Shown here in pieces: positions 11,775 through 22,400 of a DNA stretch of 64,000 bases. The stretch comes from Branchiostoma belcheri (Eukaryota > Chordata > Leptocardii > Amphioxiformes > Branchiostomatidae): contig NW_017802824.1 in assembly GCF_001625305.1 (NCBI RefSeq), positions 3,221,062 to 3,285,061 of the forward strand. Direction: 5' to 3'. The notes beneath the pieces are model-generated. The model was not told the origin of the DNA. It saw only the letters and a program-made list of their open reading frames with translations, and made no database searches. Both the position numbers and the translations under genes were made by a program. Numbering within the stretch: position 1 is the stretch's first letter; each line of letters opens with the position of its first letter.

Positions 11775-12025
11775 TACAACAGTCCCCTCTGATTGGATGG
11801 TTGGCAGCTCTTTGATTTGTGATGATTGGACGGCTGGCCTCGTCCGGTATGACGTCATGTAGAAAAATACAGGCTAACTAGTTTGTCTAAAGTCGCTATT
11901 TATACAACAGTCCCTGTGATTGGATGGTTGGCAGCTTTTTGATTGGTGATGATTGGACGGCTGGCCTCGTCCGGTATGACGTCATGTGGAAAAGTACAGG
12001 CTGACTAGTTTATCTCATGAGGCCA
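11775..12025. repeat. tandem duplication, about 129-bp period
   Basis: Two copies of ACAACAGTCCC, GATTGGATGGTTGGCAGC and GGCCTCGTCCGGTATGACGT, starting near 11777 and 11904. Each unit contains several GATTGG boxes and a TGACGTCA site, which resemble CCAAT and CRE elements; a regulatory role is not shown. Confidence 0.8.
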
Positions 12026-12289
12026 TTTTACGTCACAGGAACGTGATAAAACAACACTGCTAAAGCCATGTGGAGCACTGAGGTATTACGTTACGTTTGA
12101 TCTATACGTTAATTTATCGTTACGACGTCATAGATTCTGTCAGAAATTACTAACCTTGCGTCACTGGTTGAGTCGATGTTTGGGAATTTAATTTGAAGCA
12201 CTTTTTAAACAATTTTGAAGTAAGTGGTAGAGGGTCTGAGTACAGGACACAACAAAACTGGGCTAAGTACTGGTTGGTGAGTGGCTTAG

Positions 12290-12420
12290 TAGGTCGAGGC
12301 GTGGTTAGCAGTGAAATTTGATTCAAATTTAACTCAAATTCGATCCTATAGAAAGGAAGTTGTGGCCTAAATCTGGCCAGGCTGCTCCCAAATGTCAGCC
12401 AACCATGGTCAACGGGTGTT
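12290..12420. mobile_element. fragment of the TCAAATTTGA-containing MITE family
   Basis: TTTGATTCAAATTTAACTCA, then ATAGAAAGGAAG and GCCAACCATGGTCAAC, match the internal signature described at 4190-4440. The right side runs into a TTTG microsatellite. Confidence 0.55.
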
Positions 12421-12459
12421 CGTTTGTTTGTTTGTTTGTTTGTTTGTTTGTTTGTTTGT
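12420..12459. repeat. (TTTG)n microsatellite
   Basis: About ten uninterrupted TTTG units. Confidence 0.9.
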
Positions 12460-12995
12460 GAACAGCATAACTCAAGAAGCTTTATATGCATTGTCCAGGA
12501 ACTTGGTAGGTGGGAAGGTCTTGATGAGACCTAGAAATTATTAGATTTTGGGACCCCTGGTGACTTTCCTAGATACTGCAGCAGATCTTCCGGTTTAGAT
12601 ATGATCTGGACATGCTAGTGTCATGAATTTAAGATGGTAGATAGCTCTTGTTCAGAATATTTCCAGTTTTGCCGCCCTGAAATTGCATTGGATGGCTTTA
12701 ATGATCTGGCACGCTGCCAAATGAGTGTAACGTGCGAATGAGCCTAGAGGCGAGCTGGGATGCTGGCATCTCCCAAAGAAGACCGACTCCCGTAGTCTGG
12801 GTCTCCCTGATGACTGACACCCCATTATCAGCTAAGGTAGAATTAGAACAACAGTTTCTCAGCACAGTTTCTCCTGATCACCAGGGACGAGGAGGGATTA
12901 AAAGCGTGCGGGAGAAATGGATGTGGATTGCCGGTAAGAACGGCGGAGCGCCGCCTAGGAACACACGCTAACGCCACAGAGGGAGCCACGGGAGT

Positions 12996-13502
12996 AAGGA
13001 CACAGCAAGTAAATTTTATGGATGACATCCTACACAAACTCTAAATCTAATGCAATAGGGCGAAAAAAAACAAGGCAGGCCAAAAAAGACCGAGATTCTT
13101 ACATTTTCAAATTTTGACATCATAAACCTTGTTAAAGAAGATGTTATTTCTGTGTTGTGCTAAGTTTACTACCAACCATTACAACATCCATTTCTCACTA
13201 AAACAATTTTGAAAAATAAAAGTTTTGTTTTCAATCATTGTACAAATGGTCTGGATTCAGTGGGCACATCACCTACGTATACACACCGCATCACATATAA
13301 AAGGAATGAAATACATCACTGCATCTTGTCTTGTCTCCTCTCTTCTTATTTATCTGCTATTCCCGTTCCGGCATGGCAACAGACATCTTTGTCCATTTTC
13401 GGCATGTTGACCACTGTCAGGGGCAACAAACATTCTTGTGAAAATCAGGCGAAAATCAATGCGCGCCCTGATGTCATCCATAAAAATTACTTGCTCTGGC
13501 CC
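12996..13502. mobile_element. GGCCACAGCAAGTAA MITE, copy 2
   Basis: The left end AGGACACAGCAAGTAAATTT continues into GGATGACATC; the right end is its inverted relative, GATGTCATCC through AATTACTTGCTCTGGCC. The interior contains ATGCAATAGGGCGAAA and ATTTTCGGCATGTTGACCAC, both shared with 17052-17472. The 170-codon open frame at 13209-13721 runs out of this repeat and has no protein features. Confidence 0.7.
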
Positions 13503-13593
13503 AACACAGAGGGACAAGGGAACGCTGCTCAACTGGCATTATTGTACCCATTATTTTTATCTTTCGTTCTGTTGTTTTTGCTTTTAACGAACT

Positions 13594-13822
13594 TAGGAAA
13601 ATATATTGTTTTTGCTCAGTTTCTTCCTCTTCTTCTCCAAACCAATAAAGTCAATGACCTGAACCAGACGGCTATCACCATGATAACTGGTGTTGGGTTA
13701 CATCATGTTGCAATTTTGTAGCAGGAGGAATCATATATATGTTTCAGTAAGAATTAACAGAGCAGACCATATAAACCATGTAAACATTATGCTTTTGCTT
13801 TGCAAATGTTACCTTTCTGGTT
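13594..13822 (-). mobile_element. exon-proximal MITE family, copy 2
   Basis: Reverse-strand copy of the family described at 9942-10200, with GTAACCCAACACCAGTTATC and CTAGTTACC-type ends recognisable on the minus strand. Confidence 0.7.
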
Positions 13823-15112
13823 ATTTCTTGAGTTTATTGCGTTCTTCCTCCTGGTATCTCCTGCTTGCCTGCTCCACACCATGACAGATGTGTCGATACT
13901 TACGGAAAACCCATCTCACGGTCTGCGCGTTACCATCTAGATAACAGCGCAGGGTATATCTGCTTCCATTAGTTTCAATTTCCCAACCAAACTCCAACCG
14001 GATAGGCAAGTTTAGATCAACATCTCGCCTTATGTATCCTGAGGGAGGTTTTGCCGGAAAAACACTTCAATTTCATGAGTCGTTGCCGAAGATATGACTT
14101 GCCGAGAGGCAAAGTTAGGAAATATCGTTCGAAGAGCAGCGAAATCCTCCCGTTAGTATTGTACAGTGTACATATGTTACCGCACAGTCCCTCAGGACTC
14201 CACAATAATGTTCTAACTTGTAACTCCATCTTTAATGGGGTGCGGTTAAGTTTTCATGTGTCGTAGCTCAAAGTGCTTCGTACAGTTTCATACAGAACCT
14301 TGGTAAAAATATATAGATGTGTTTATAGTTTCGAACTGCACAAGCAAAGTTATTACTGATTTAGGAAACCGGGGGCATTCTATGAGGCCGAGAATGGGTA
14401 CTGTGTGTTATCCAGAATCGTGCCTATCTATAGTTCTATGTCTTAGGGTTAGGATCTGGCCGAGTTCTGTAGGGTCTCCGTGTATCCAAAAACGTAGATC
14501 CAGACAAGATTCGGGATACGCGTGGACCATTCAGAACCGTGCCTGAGCATAGTTATGGATGCAGTATGGTACCGGATACAAGAAGGGCGTTGTTATATTA
14601 TTCGACAGTGTACTACTTGAGAGAACGAAATCTATTTATAATAGTACAAATCTTATTTATGATTTGTGAAATATGCCTGTCTTTTCGTTTTTAAAATGTT
14701 CAGTTTTCGTATTCGGAAACCGTTTTGGTGTTTCATGTTCACCTTGTCCAAACGTTCCGTGCGTCAATTGGGTCGATTTTTAAAGAACAAAGTCGTCCAC
14801 CGACCAAAGTAGAACGCCGTTTTAATCTTAAGTGATCATGAAAAGTTAAGTAGACATTATGAAGGATCCATATTCAATTCATTGCCCTAAATCAATGTCT
14901 GTCTCTCGAACACGAGTCAACCGTCTGTGACCGATCTATATCACCATCCGGGCGGAATGTACGCAGGGGGAGTCGTAACAAGATAAAAACACCTTCGCTA
15001 AATCTTATTTGACAGGATGGCCTACAAACATACACGTAACAGGGTCCTGTTATAGGGACGTGTACAGAATTTTATGTTGAAGAGTCTAAGCTTTGTTACA
15101 CTAGCAGAATAC
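13823..15112. other. unassigned intergenic sequence
   Basis: No gene recognised. Short open frames (13821-14009 minus, 14017-14229 minus, 14319-14546 plus) lack motifs and are probably chance. Confidence 0.4.
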
Positions 15113-15365
15113 CGGTGCAATAGCTCAATTGGTAGAGTGCTCGCTTTGTAACCGGGAGGTCGTGAGTTCAATCCCCGACCAAGTCATACCAAAGACTTTA
15201 AAAATGGTACACACTTCTTTCTCTGCTTAGCACTCAGCATTTGGGAAAGGGTTTGGGAGTTAAACACACACCACTGCCGGTGGACTAGCCCCCTGCTGCA
15301 GTGACTGCTGTGTGTGGCCCATGGCTAATGAACGGAGACGCGGGAAGGCTCTTAAACTAACTTTA
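15113..15365 (+). mobile_element. second tRNA-derived SINE family, full-length-like copy
   Basis: The head carries a clear A box (TAGCTCAATTGGTAGAGTGC) and B box (GAGTTCAATCC). The T-arm and acceptor stems do not pair, so it is not a functional tRNA. The body has AGTCATACCAAAGAC, TGCTTAGCACTCAGCATTTG and GTGGACTAGCCCCCTGCTG. The same body is found inverted at 29399-29600 and, truncated, at 59478-59562. Confidence 0.75.
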
Positions 15366-16360
15366 TCTTTAACTAGAGAGGAACTCAATATGAATTTTCA
15401 AAACAAGCATGTACTTTCCTTGCGTTGAAACAAACCTTTGAAAGACATTCCAACATTTGTGTTATTAACGTCAAAATGTTCTTAAATTGTTAATTTCGAT
15501 CTACATGTATTGTTTTTTTTACATTCATGAAGTTTCATACGGTTGGTTTCCTGTTTATCAATGTTCAGGTTTTATGAATGAGTATATAACGCACAGTCAA
15601 CAACAAAATTCGCAATTTTATCTAAATTAAAAGTTTGAAATATTCAACATTGTTCCGTTCAATTTTTGTTATTTTTTTAAATCAATATCTATGTATTATA
15701 TATGTCCTTAGACAGATTGTGTATTTTACTTTCCCATGTTACCCATCTCATTGTGAATGTAAAGTCATGGAACGAGCACTAGGCCTACTAACGTGAGTGG
15801 GCCACCAAAATGGCGTAAACACCCTATATGCAGTACATATTCGTACATTAAAACGCACGCACGTACTTGTTTCACGAATCTACAATAAGAATACATTAGA
15901 TATCATAGGAATTTAAATACGTATTCTAACTACTTAGTATGTAAAATATGATACATTGAAACAACAGAAATATGATAAAACCAATGTTGAACGTTCCAAT
16001 TTTTTGTGCCAAGTTAACAGTATTAGAGTGGACTGTGAATCATACTAGCTCAGCGATCTAACGAATATAAATATAGACACCCTTCATTCCCAGCCCGTAC
16101 CTCCCGTACAACAGGTGTATCATTACACCAGTAGCCACCTGAGACCGTGGACCGGTTTAGGGCTACTATCTATCACTACAAACGATGGAAAATTCAATTT
16201 AGGGCTACACAGGAAAACTGTTACTCAAGCAACTGCATATATTTTGACAGTCTCAAAGAAGCTAACCACTCGATTTTACCAAATTTGTACGAAAAGGGTG
16301 CCCGTAGTGGATGCTACTTGAATGAAAAGAAGCGTCTGACAGTTTTCAAAATATTTCAAA
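15366..16360. other. unassigned AT-rich sequence
   Basis: No gene recognised. The end of the block (16100-16330) shares GTTACTCAAGCAACT and nearby boxes with 17880-17950, 19985-20060 and 21485-21535, suggesting an old dispersed repeat. Confidence 0.4.
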
Positions 16361-16462
16361 TCAATCAATCAACAATTCAGTCAATCAATCAATCAATCAA
16401 TCAATCATTTAATCAATCAACAATTCGGTCAATTAATCAATCAATCAATCGATCAATCAAAT
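16361..16462. repeat. (AATC)n microsatellite, interrupted
   Basis: Runs of AATC units with a few interruptions. Confidence 0.9.
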
Positions 16463-16799
16463 GATTTATTTGTAAAAACAAACAAGAACTTGTAGTCATT
16501 GGCTAAATTATGTCTTGTTGTACAATTTGCTTTCCTAACATTTATTAATTAATGAGATTACTCGATAAAACCCACATCATTACACACTAATTACCCAGAA
16601 TTCCAGTTGCTTGTATAACAGTTTCTTCTGTATCTGATCTTCTGTATCTCATTACCTTCATTGACTTGAAATTTAGGGCCGTTTTCGAAGACGATAAACT
16701 GACGAAAATTGGTGACTGGGTACTTGTATTCTGAATTTTCAAGTAGATATTATGTTATGTTAACAAAACTAACCTTTCTCGATTAAAAAAGAAACAACT

Positions 16800-16960
16800 T
16801 TGTACTCAATATTTTATTCCCGTTCTTAGGACTTTAAATGCCGTAAACTGAATCTTTGATATATATTTTGTCTGACCCTTGCCTTTTCCCCAAGACCTCA
16901 ATGAAAAGCGGCCCTATTTGAGCTTCTCATGAATAAAGAGGACTTCCAACAGACATTTAT
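16800..16960 (+). mobile_element. LINE 3' end, copy 1
   Basis: TGTCTGACCCTTGCC, AGACCTCAATGAA, CCCTATTTGAGCTTCTCATG and AATAAAG follow in order. The same order occurs at 54060-54255, which ends in an AAAC tail. A 3' UTR only; no coding part. Confidence 0.55.
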
Positions 16961-17051
16961 TTCTGTGACTAAATAGACCATTTGGCACCAATGCAGACGG
17001 CCTGTGCTCAGTAATACGTGACCTGAACCAGCGATCCGCGAACTGTTCTGA

Positions 17052-17472
17052 AAGGCAACAGCAAGGAAACTTTATGGTTGACATCTTCCGCAGAATGCAA
17101 ATCTAATGCGAGCGGGCGAAAAAGAAACAAGGCGGGCCGAAAAAAAAGGTTCCTTTATTTTTAAGTTTTGACTCAAACATTGTACATTTTTATTCAGTGG
17201 GAACATCACATATACACAGAAAACATCACATATCACTGCATCAAAGCAAGAAACAAAACATTAAATCTTTTTTTTTTCTTGTCTCCTTTCTTAATAGTTA
17301 TCTGCCACCCACCTTCCGGTATGGTAACAGAGACATCTACACATATAATTTGCCCATTTTCGGCATGTTCACCACTGTCAGAAGGCAACAAAATGTCTTG
17401 TTTTTTCCCCAAAACCAGGCGAAAATTAATGCGCGCTCTGATGTCATCCGTGAAATTTACTTGCTGTGGCCT
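17052..17472. mobile_element. GGCCACAGCAAGTAA MITE, copy 3
   Basis: The left end AAGGCAACAGCAAGGAAACT and the right end TTTACTTGCTGTGGCCT form inverted repeats extending through the GACATC region. The interior shares blocks with 12996-13502. The 122- and 127-codon frames inside it are repeat-derived. Confidence 0.7.
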
Positions 17473-17589
17473 AAGTCAGCCCCCCCTACAAAATGCAGCC
17501 TTTACATGGTGTCATCTGGCATCGGTTTGTACATAGTTGATCTCGAGGATATGTTAGGGGTTTTGAACACTGGCAGGTAATAAATCAAT

Positions 17590-18310
17590 AACCCAGATAA
17601 CCTTCTTTTTGGTTATCCTCCCATCTTCTGGTGTACACTGATTGGTTTGTGATAGATCACTGCACTGTCACGTTTGTAACGATTCGGATATGGATTTTCC
17701 TACGTACAGTGATATCTGTTCTGTATAACAGGAGCTTTCTGACTAATTTGCATTATCTTGTCTTGACTTGTCTGACTTTTGTTCCTTTTTCGACTTTCAA
17801 AAATTTGTCTTCACTTTATTTGCATAGTTTGTGCTTATAAACCTGCATTTCCCCTCTGGTCTCTCAGTCACTGACGAAAGTTAGTGGATACTAGCTGAAA
17901 CGTCTGACGTTTTCAAAATCATATCCAGTTGCTTGAGTAACTGCTTTGCGTATCTGAGTAGAGCATTATAATGTACAATAAAATGTATAATTTACAAAGA
18001 AAAACGGTCTACAATCTTGTAGGTGAGTAACCTGAGAGCCACGCTAGAACATTTCTTCAAACCGGTGTAACGCGACCGAACCCCCCGAGTGTGTCAGGAC
18101 GTCAGCACGGTCACGCAAATCACACGCACTCAGGCAATAACTACTGATTAATGGTGCATTTAACAGCTCGTAATGTGTCAAATTTGCCAGTAAAATGGGC
18201 GGGAGCGAACCGCTGTAAAGGCATCATTCTCAGGGCGATTTATCTTTGACTAATTGGAGACCGAAGTAGACCAAAACTGTGTCGCGATTATGTTTCTTTT
18301 CCATTCATAT
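17590..18310. other. unassigned intergenic sequence upstream of gene A
   Basis: No exon recognised. A signal-peptide exon for gene A would be expected somewhere upstream of 18984, but I could not find an open frame with a hydrophobic leader ending in a phase-1 donor. Confidence 0.35.
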
Positions 18311-18444
18311 TAGCATGAAAGTTCTTTGGTAAACTGCATAATGAGAGTAAAACTGTTCTCAAAAGACTCAAAAGAATTTGACTCATCGTAATTCTTGACC
18401 GAATCTCTCAGTCTTTATTATTCTTTTGAGTTGGAGAACAGTTT
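18311..18444. mobile_element. AACTGTTCTC MITE family, short copy
   Basis: AAAACTGTTCTC at the left pairs with GAGTTGGAGAACAGTTT at the right, and the interior has ACCGAATCTCTCAGTCTT. An outer arm (TAGCATGAAAGTTC, TGGTAAACTG) precedes it. Relatives are at 29634-29830, 39502-39793, 46578-46790 and 49042-49264. Confidence 0.65.
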
Positions 18445-18550
18445 ATTTCTCATTTTATTTCTTTTTGAACAGAAAAAAAGGTAACACTCCATCATCAACT
18501 CTTGAAAACTTAAATTAAGTACAAAATATAACGACGATCAAAATCAGGAC

Positions 18551-18612
18551 ATGTTGGAGGATTCGAACCCAGGACCTATGGGTTCTTGGCCAATTACGCC
18601 TCTCGATTGATG
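18551..18612 (-). mobile_element. tRNA-like SINE head fragment
   Basis: The minus strand has CCTGGGTTCGAATCCTCC as a B box. The element is truncated by the adjacent ATATG microsatellite. Confidence 0.45.
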
Positions 18613-18615
18613 TCC

Positions 18616-18692
18616 CTATGATATGATATGATATGATATGATATGATATGATATGATATGATATGATATGATATGATTTGATATGATATGAT
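18616..18692. repeat. (ATATG)n microsatellite
   Basis: About fifteen units with one interruption. Confidence 0.9.
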
Positions 18693-18693
18693 A

Positions 18694-18965
18694 AACTAGA
18701 AAGGTAACATTTGCAAAGCAAATGCATAATGTTTACCATGAATATGGTCTGCTCTGTTAATTCTTACTCAAACACATTCATATACTAGTATATGGTCAGA
18801 TTGGAGTCTAAATCCCTCCTGCTATAAAATTGCAACATTATGTAACCCAACACTAGTTTACATGGTAACAGCCATCTGGTCCAGGTCATTGACCTCATTG
18901 GTTTCGAGAAGAAGAAAAAGAGGAAACAGAGCTAAAACAATATTTTTTCTTCGGTAAACTTAAAA
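18694..18965 (+). mobile_element. exon-proximal MITE family, copy 3, abutting the CUB exon
   Basis: A full-length-like copy from AACTAGAAAGGTAACATTTG to TTCTTCGGTAAACTTA. It ends about 18 bp before the first base of the gene A CUB exon, so the branch point of that intron probably lies in or beside the element. Confidence 0.75.
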
Positions 18966-18983
18966 ATAATGTTTGTCTTGCAG

Positions 18984-19415
18984 AGAAGACCATGGAGTTG
19001 GCCAAGACGTGCGGAGACAAGTTCAAACCTCCGACCATCCCGGTGACGTACTCCAACCACTCCGGCTACATCGTGTGGAAACAGAGCAGCGCTCTCCTCA
19101 CTACTCCTCCCAGGGAATGTGGCATCATCCTGTCCGGTCCGGGGGACAACACGCGCTTCTACCTGAAGGTCAGCTACGTGGACATGTACCGTGACGGGGA
19201 CATGTGTCAGGACAGACTGATGGTGTACAGTGGGGAGAACGTGCTCGGTCCGACGATCTTCAGCGAGTGCACGAGTTTCGGGTTCGGGTATTACCGGGGA
19301 GTGGCCTCCATCAACAGCAGCGTGGTGGTGGTGTTCGACACCAACAAGTATCAATTGTCCAAGGGCGACGGTAATTTCAAGTTATCCTATAACTTGTTCT
19401 ACAATTCCAAAAGAG
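18984..19415 (+). CDS. Gene A exon: CUB domain
   Basis: The acceptor is CTTGCAG ending at 18983 and the donor GTGAGT begins at 19416; both are phase 1. The frame reads a CUB-like module with four cysteines (TCGDKF, RECGII, DMCQDR, SECTSF), the usual CUB number, ending in an FKLSYN-type last strand. Two N-glycosylation sequons (NHS, NSS) fit an extracellular domain. Phase 1-1 symmetry is typical of shuffled extracellular modules. An upstream exon must supply one base of the first codon and probably the signal peptide. Long antisense frames here are shadows. Confidence 0.85.
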
Positions 19416-22400
19416 GTGAGTCAACAATTACAATTCAATTCAATTCTTTATTATTATTCTTTCCAAATGTTTCAAAAAGAGAGAAGAAAGGGCAACTAAC
19501 ATTAGATGATAGGTAGTTTATAGTATAGTTGTAATGTATAGATTCCTAGCACTTTGCATTAGAATATAGCGTACCAGTATGAAATACTCATGTTTTACAT
19601 ACTGGACATCCTCTTGTGCATTTAGCCCATCTGGGCAAGAACATGCAATAAAGATTCATATCATATCGTTATTATACCATTCTGACATACAGTACATAGT
19701 GTTGCCTGAATGACATTGGTATTTACAATCAATACATTAAAAAAACACATAACATTACATTGCATTACATACAGACATGTATATCATGAATATATACAAC
19801 TACTGAATGAACTGTACATCCCAGGCATAGCAAGTTCTGATTATACAGTCTGATTGTATCATCAGAATGATCTTTCAATTTTGTTTTTAATTTAGCATTT
19901 ACACTGGTGAAAATGAGGTACTAATCCAATGTTCCGTTGCATCCATGTAGGTTAGACATCCAGGTCATAATTATAAGATACGCAAGAAAAACGTTGCTCA
20001 AGCAACTTGATAGATTTTGAAAACTGACAGACGTTTTAAAGAGAATCCACTACTATTTGTCAGTGACTAACGGAATCTGTAGTTGAACAGGCATTTATCC
20101 TAAGCTATGAATTGATATGTATATGAGTTGAAGATAATTTTAGGAAGTCTGTAGGAAACGTAACAAAGTTGAAGTATTTTTAACAGACAGCCTCTATGCT
20201 TCTTCTATGGGACTGATGATGATTTGAAATACAAAATAAGACAAAATTCGGACCAGGCTTAGGCTAATGAGCCAGTTAGCTCCTGTTTTTCGGGTAGATA
20301 AGAAAGTGTTATGTCATAATTTTTATTTTATTTCATTTCAACATTTTGATGGCAGGATTCGAACCCGGTACCTTTTGGTTCTAAGCCGAACACTCGATCT
20401 GCCTTTACGCCACACGATCCGAATGTACCAATGTACCCAAATGCCACGTGTCTATTCGGAAATGATTGGCTATTAATTATCCTGATGAAGGAAACAATGG
20501 TCGTTGAAAAGTTGATCTCCCTTAGTCGCTGTGTTGGAATGAAGTTCAACATTTTAATATCCCAATGTAAGGTTGCTGTTTGATCTTCCAGGTCGATGCC
20601 TGAACAGGAATAACATCCCTCAATTATGCTGATGAAGGCGACAGTGGTTGTTGAAAATTTGATCTCCCTTACTCGTTGTGTTGGAATAAAGTTCAACATT
20701 TTTCTATCCCAATGTACCGTTGCTGTTTGATCTTCCAGGTCGATGCCCAAACAGGAATAACATCCCTCAATTATCCTGATGAAGGCAACAGTGGTCGTTG
20801 AAAATTTGACCTCCCTTGCTCGTTGTGTTGGAATAAAGTTTAACATTTTACTATCCCAATGTGCCATTGCTGTTTGATCTTCCAGGTCGATGCCTGAACA
20901 GGAATAACATCCCTCAGCAGGGGCAGCAGGACTTCCTGTGTAATAACGGCAGGTGCATCCCGCCTGATCTCGTCTGTGACTATGACGACGACTGTGGGGA
21001 CGCGAGTGACGAGGTCGGCTCTGTGGCCAGCTGCCGTAAGCTTAAGCTCACCCTTTTCTATTCTATATTCTTTATCTTAGCACATCAAAATAAATAATGC
21101 TAGAAAGGTAACATTTACAAAGCAAATGCATCATGTTTACCTTCGCATATGGTCTGCTTTGTTAATTCTTACTCAAACACTTTCATATGCATTGTGACGG
21201 GAGTTTAAATCCCTCCTACTATAAAACTGCAACATCATGTAACCCAACAACAGTTGATGGTGAGAGACAATTTAGAGGTCAGTGTTTGGAACGGAAGAAG
21301 GAGAAGACGAAACAGAGCAAAAACAATTTCCTTCGGTAAACATAAAAACCAATAGAAAGAAAATACATAAGATAATTGTGCTGGGGTGAGGTTCGAGGCC
21401 AATTTTGTCTCTACGAGGTCTTCCCCACGACTGAACCTAAAGAAAGAAGCTGTAATCAACAGAAAAACTATAAATTGAAATTGATATCAACTTGAAACGT
21501 CTGACAGTTTTCAAAATCCATCCAGTTGTTTGAGTACCATTTGTCTTGCGCACTGAGAGAGGAAGTCGATTCCAAAGACCGACGATCAATAATTTGGAAA
21601 GTTTCCAGCGTAAGGATAACCGAGTTCCTGGAACAGGTGGACGAACAAGTGGCCATATCCCCAGCTTATTGATTTTTGTGCAAATCGCATGTATCTTTGA
21701 GAGGCTTGGGACATACGGTCAGAGGCCATTGGTTTGATGCAACACACAGGTAGTTTACTTTATAATTTTAGGAATCGTTTTCACGGTCTCAGGAAGTAGG
21801 GTATAATACAGTAGATCAAGTGCATTTTTTTAAATTTAAACGATAGTCTTTGATTGCATGTTTGAATGAGAAATAGAACGGTGTTGCACTTCCATGGGTA
21901 TGAAGCATTCTTAGTTTGTAAATATGACATTGACAAGTTCACATGATGTTAAATCATATGCATCGCGACAACAGATATACGGCACACATGGTTAATAACA
22001 TAATAGCTACCAGAAATCAGGTTAAATCTTCCTCCACCAACCTCTGCTCGGAAAGTAGTTGTTTCACAGTACATCGCGGAGACGTTACAGGTGGTGAAAT
22101 CGGCACGGTGGTAAAATCTGGGCTGCAAAGTTCCCACATGTCATAGAACCCGAACTGTGTTCGATCGTGTTCGATCTGGGGAATTCGAATCGAACCCGCG
22201 TTCTATTTCGGGGTCACCTGCGGCCATTTACTATAAAGCGGCAAAACAAGCCTTTCTACCTCCGTGTATTGCAACAGATAAAAAACAACACTTTTCTATA
22301 GATAAAAACAGTTTCCTGGACAGTACATGTCCGCTATTATTTTTGGTGGACATGTAACATGTAGCGAAGCTATTGTCGTATCCTTGGGTGACCTTGAAAA

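Larger units (their letters stand above)
20475..20915 (+). repeat. 147-bp tandem triplication carrying the LDLa splice acceptor
   Basis: Units start at 20475, 20622 and 20769 (AATTAT.CTGATGAAGG). Each contains TGATCTTCCAG followed by about 30 bp of the LDLa exon start. The spacing is exactly 147 bp for both the unit starts and the acceptors (exon-start positions 20592, 20739, 20886). Only the third unit continues into the real exon; the first two run back into the repeat. The body of the unit also resembles 35660-35750. Confidence 0.9.

Noticed and set aside
13209-13721. 170-codon plus-strand open frame
   Set aside because: It covers a MITE end and part of another repeat; no protein motif.
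14960-14990. GGGGAGTCGTAACAAGA resembles the 3' end of small-subunit rRNA
   Set aside because: Only about 16 bp match; the neighbouring universally conserved rRNA segments are not present.
15117-15186. tRNA gene
   Set aside because: A and B boxes are good, but T-arm and acceptor stems do not pair, and the downstream body recurs at 29399-29600 as a SINE.
18932-19354. 140-codon minus-strand frame
   Set aside because: Shadow of the CUB exon, whose plus-strand frame has domain cysteines and correct splice sites.
20328-20867. 179-codon minus-strand open frame
   Set aside because: It runs through the 147-bp tandem array antisense to the LDLa exon; its internal repeats simply mirror the array.
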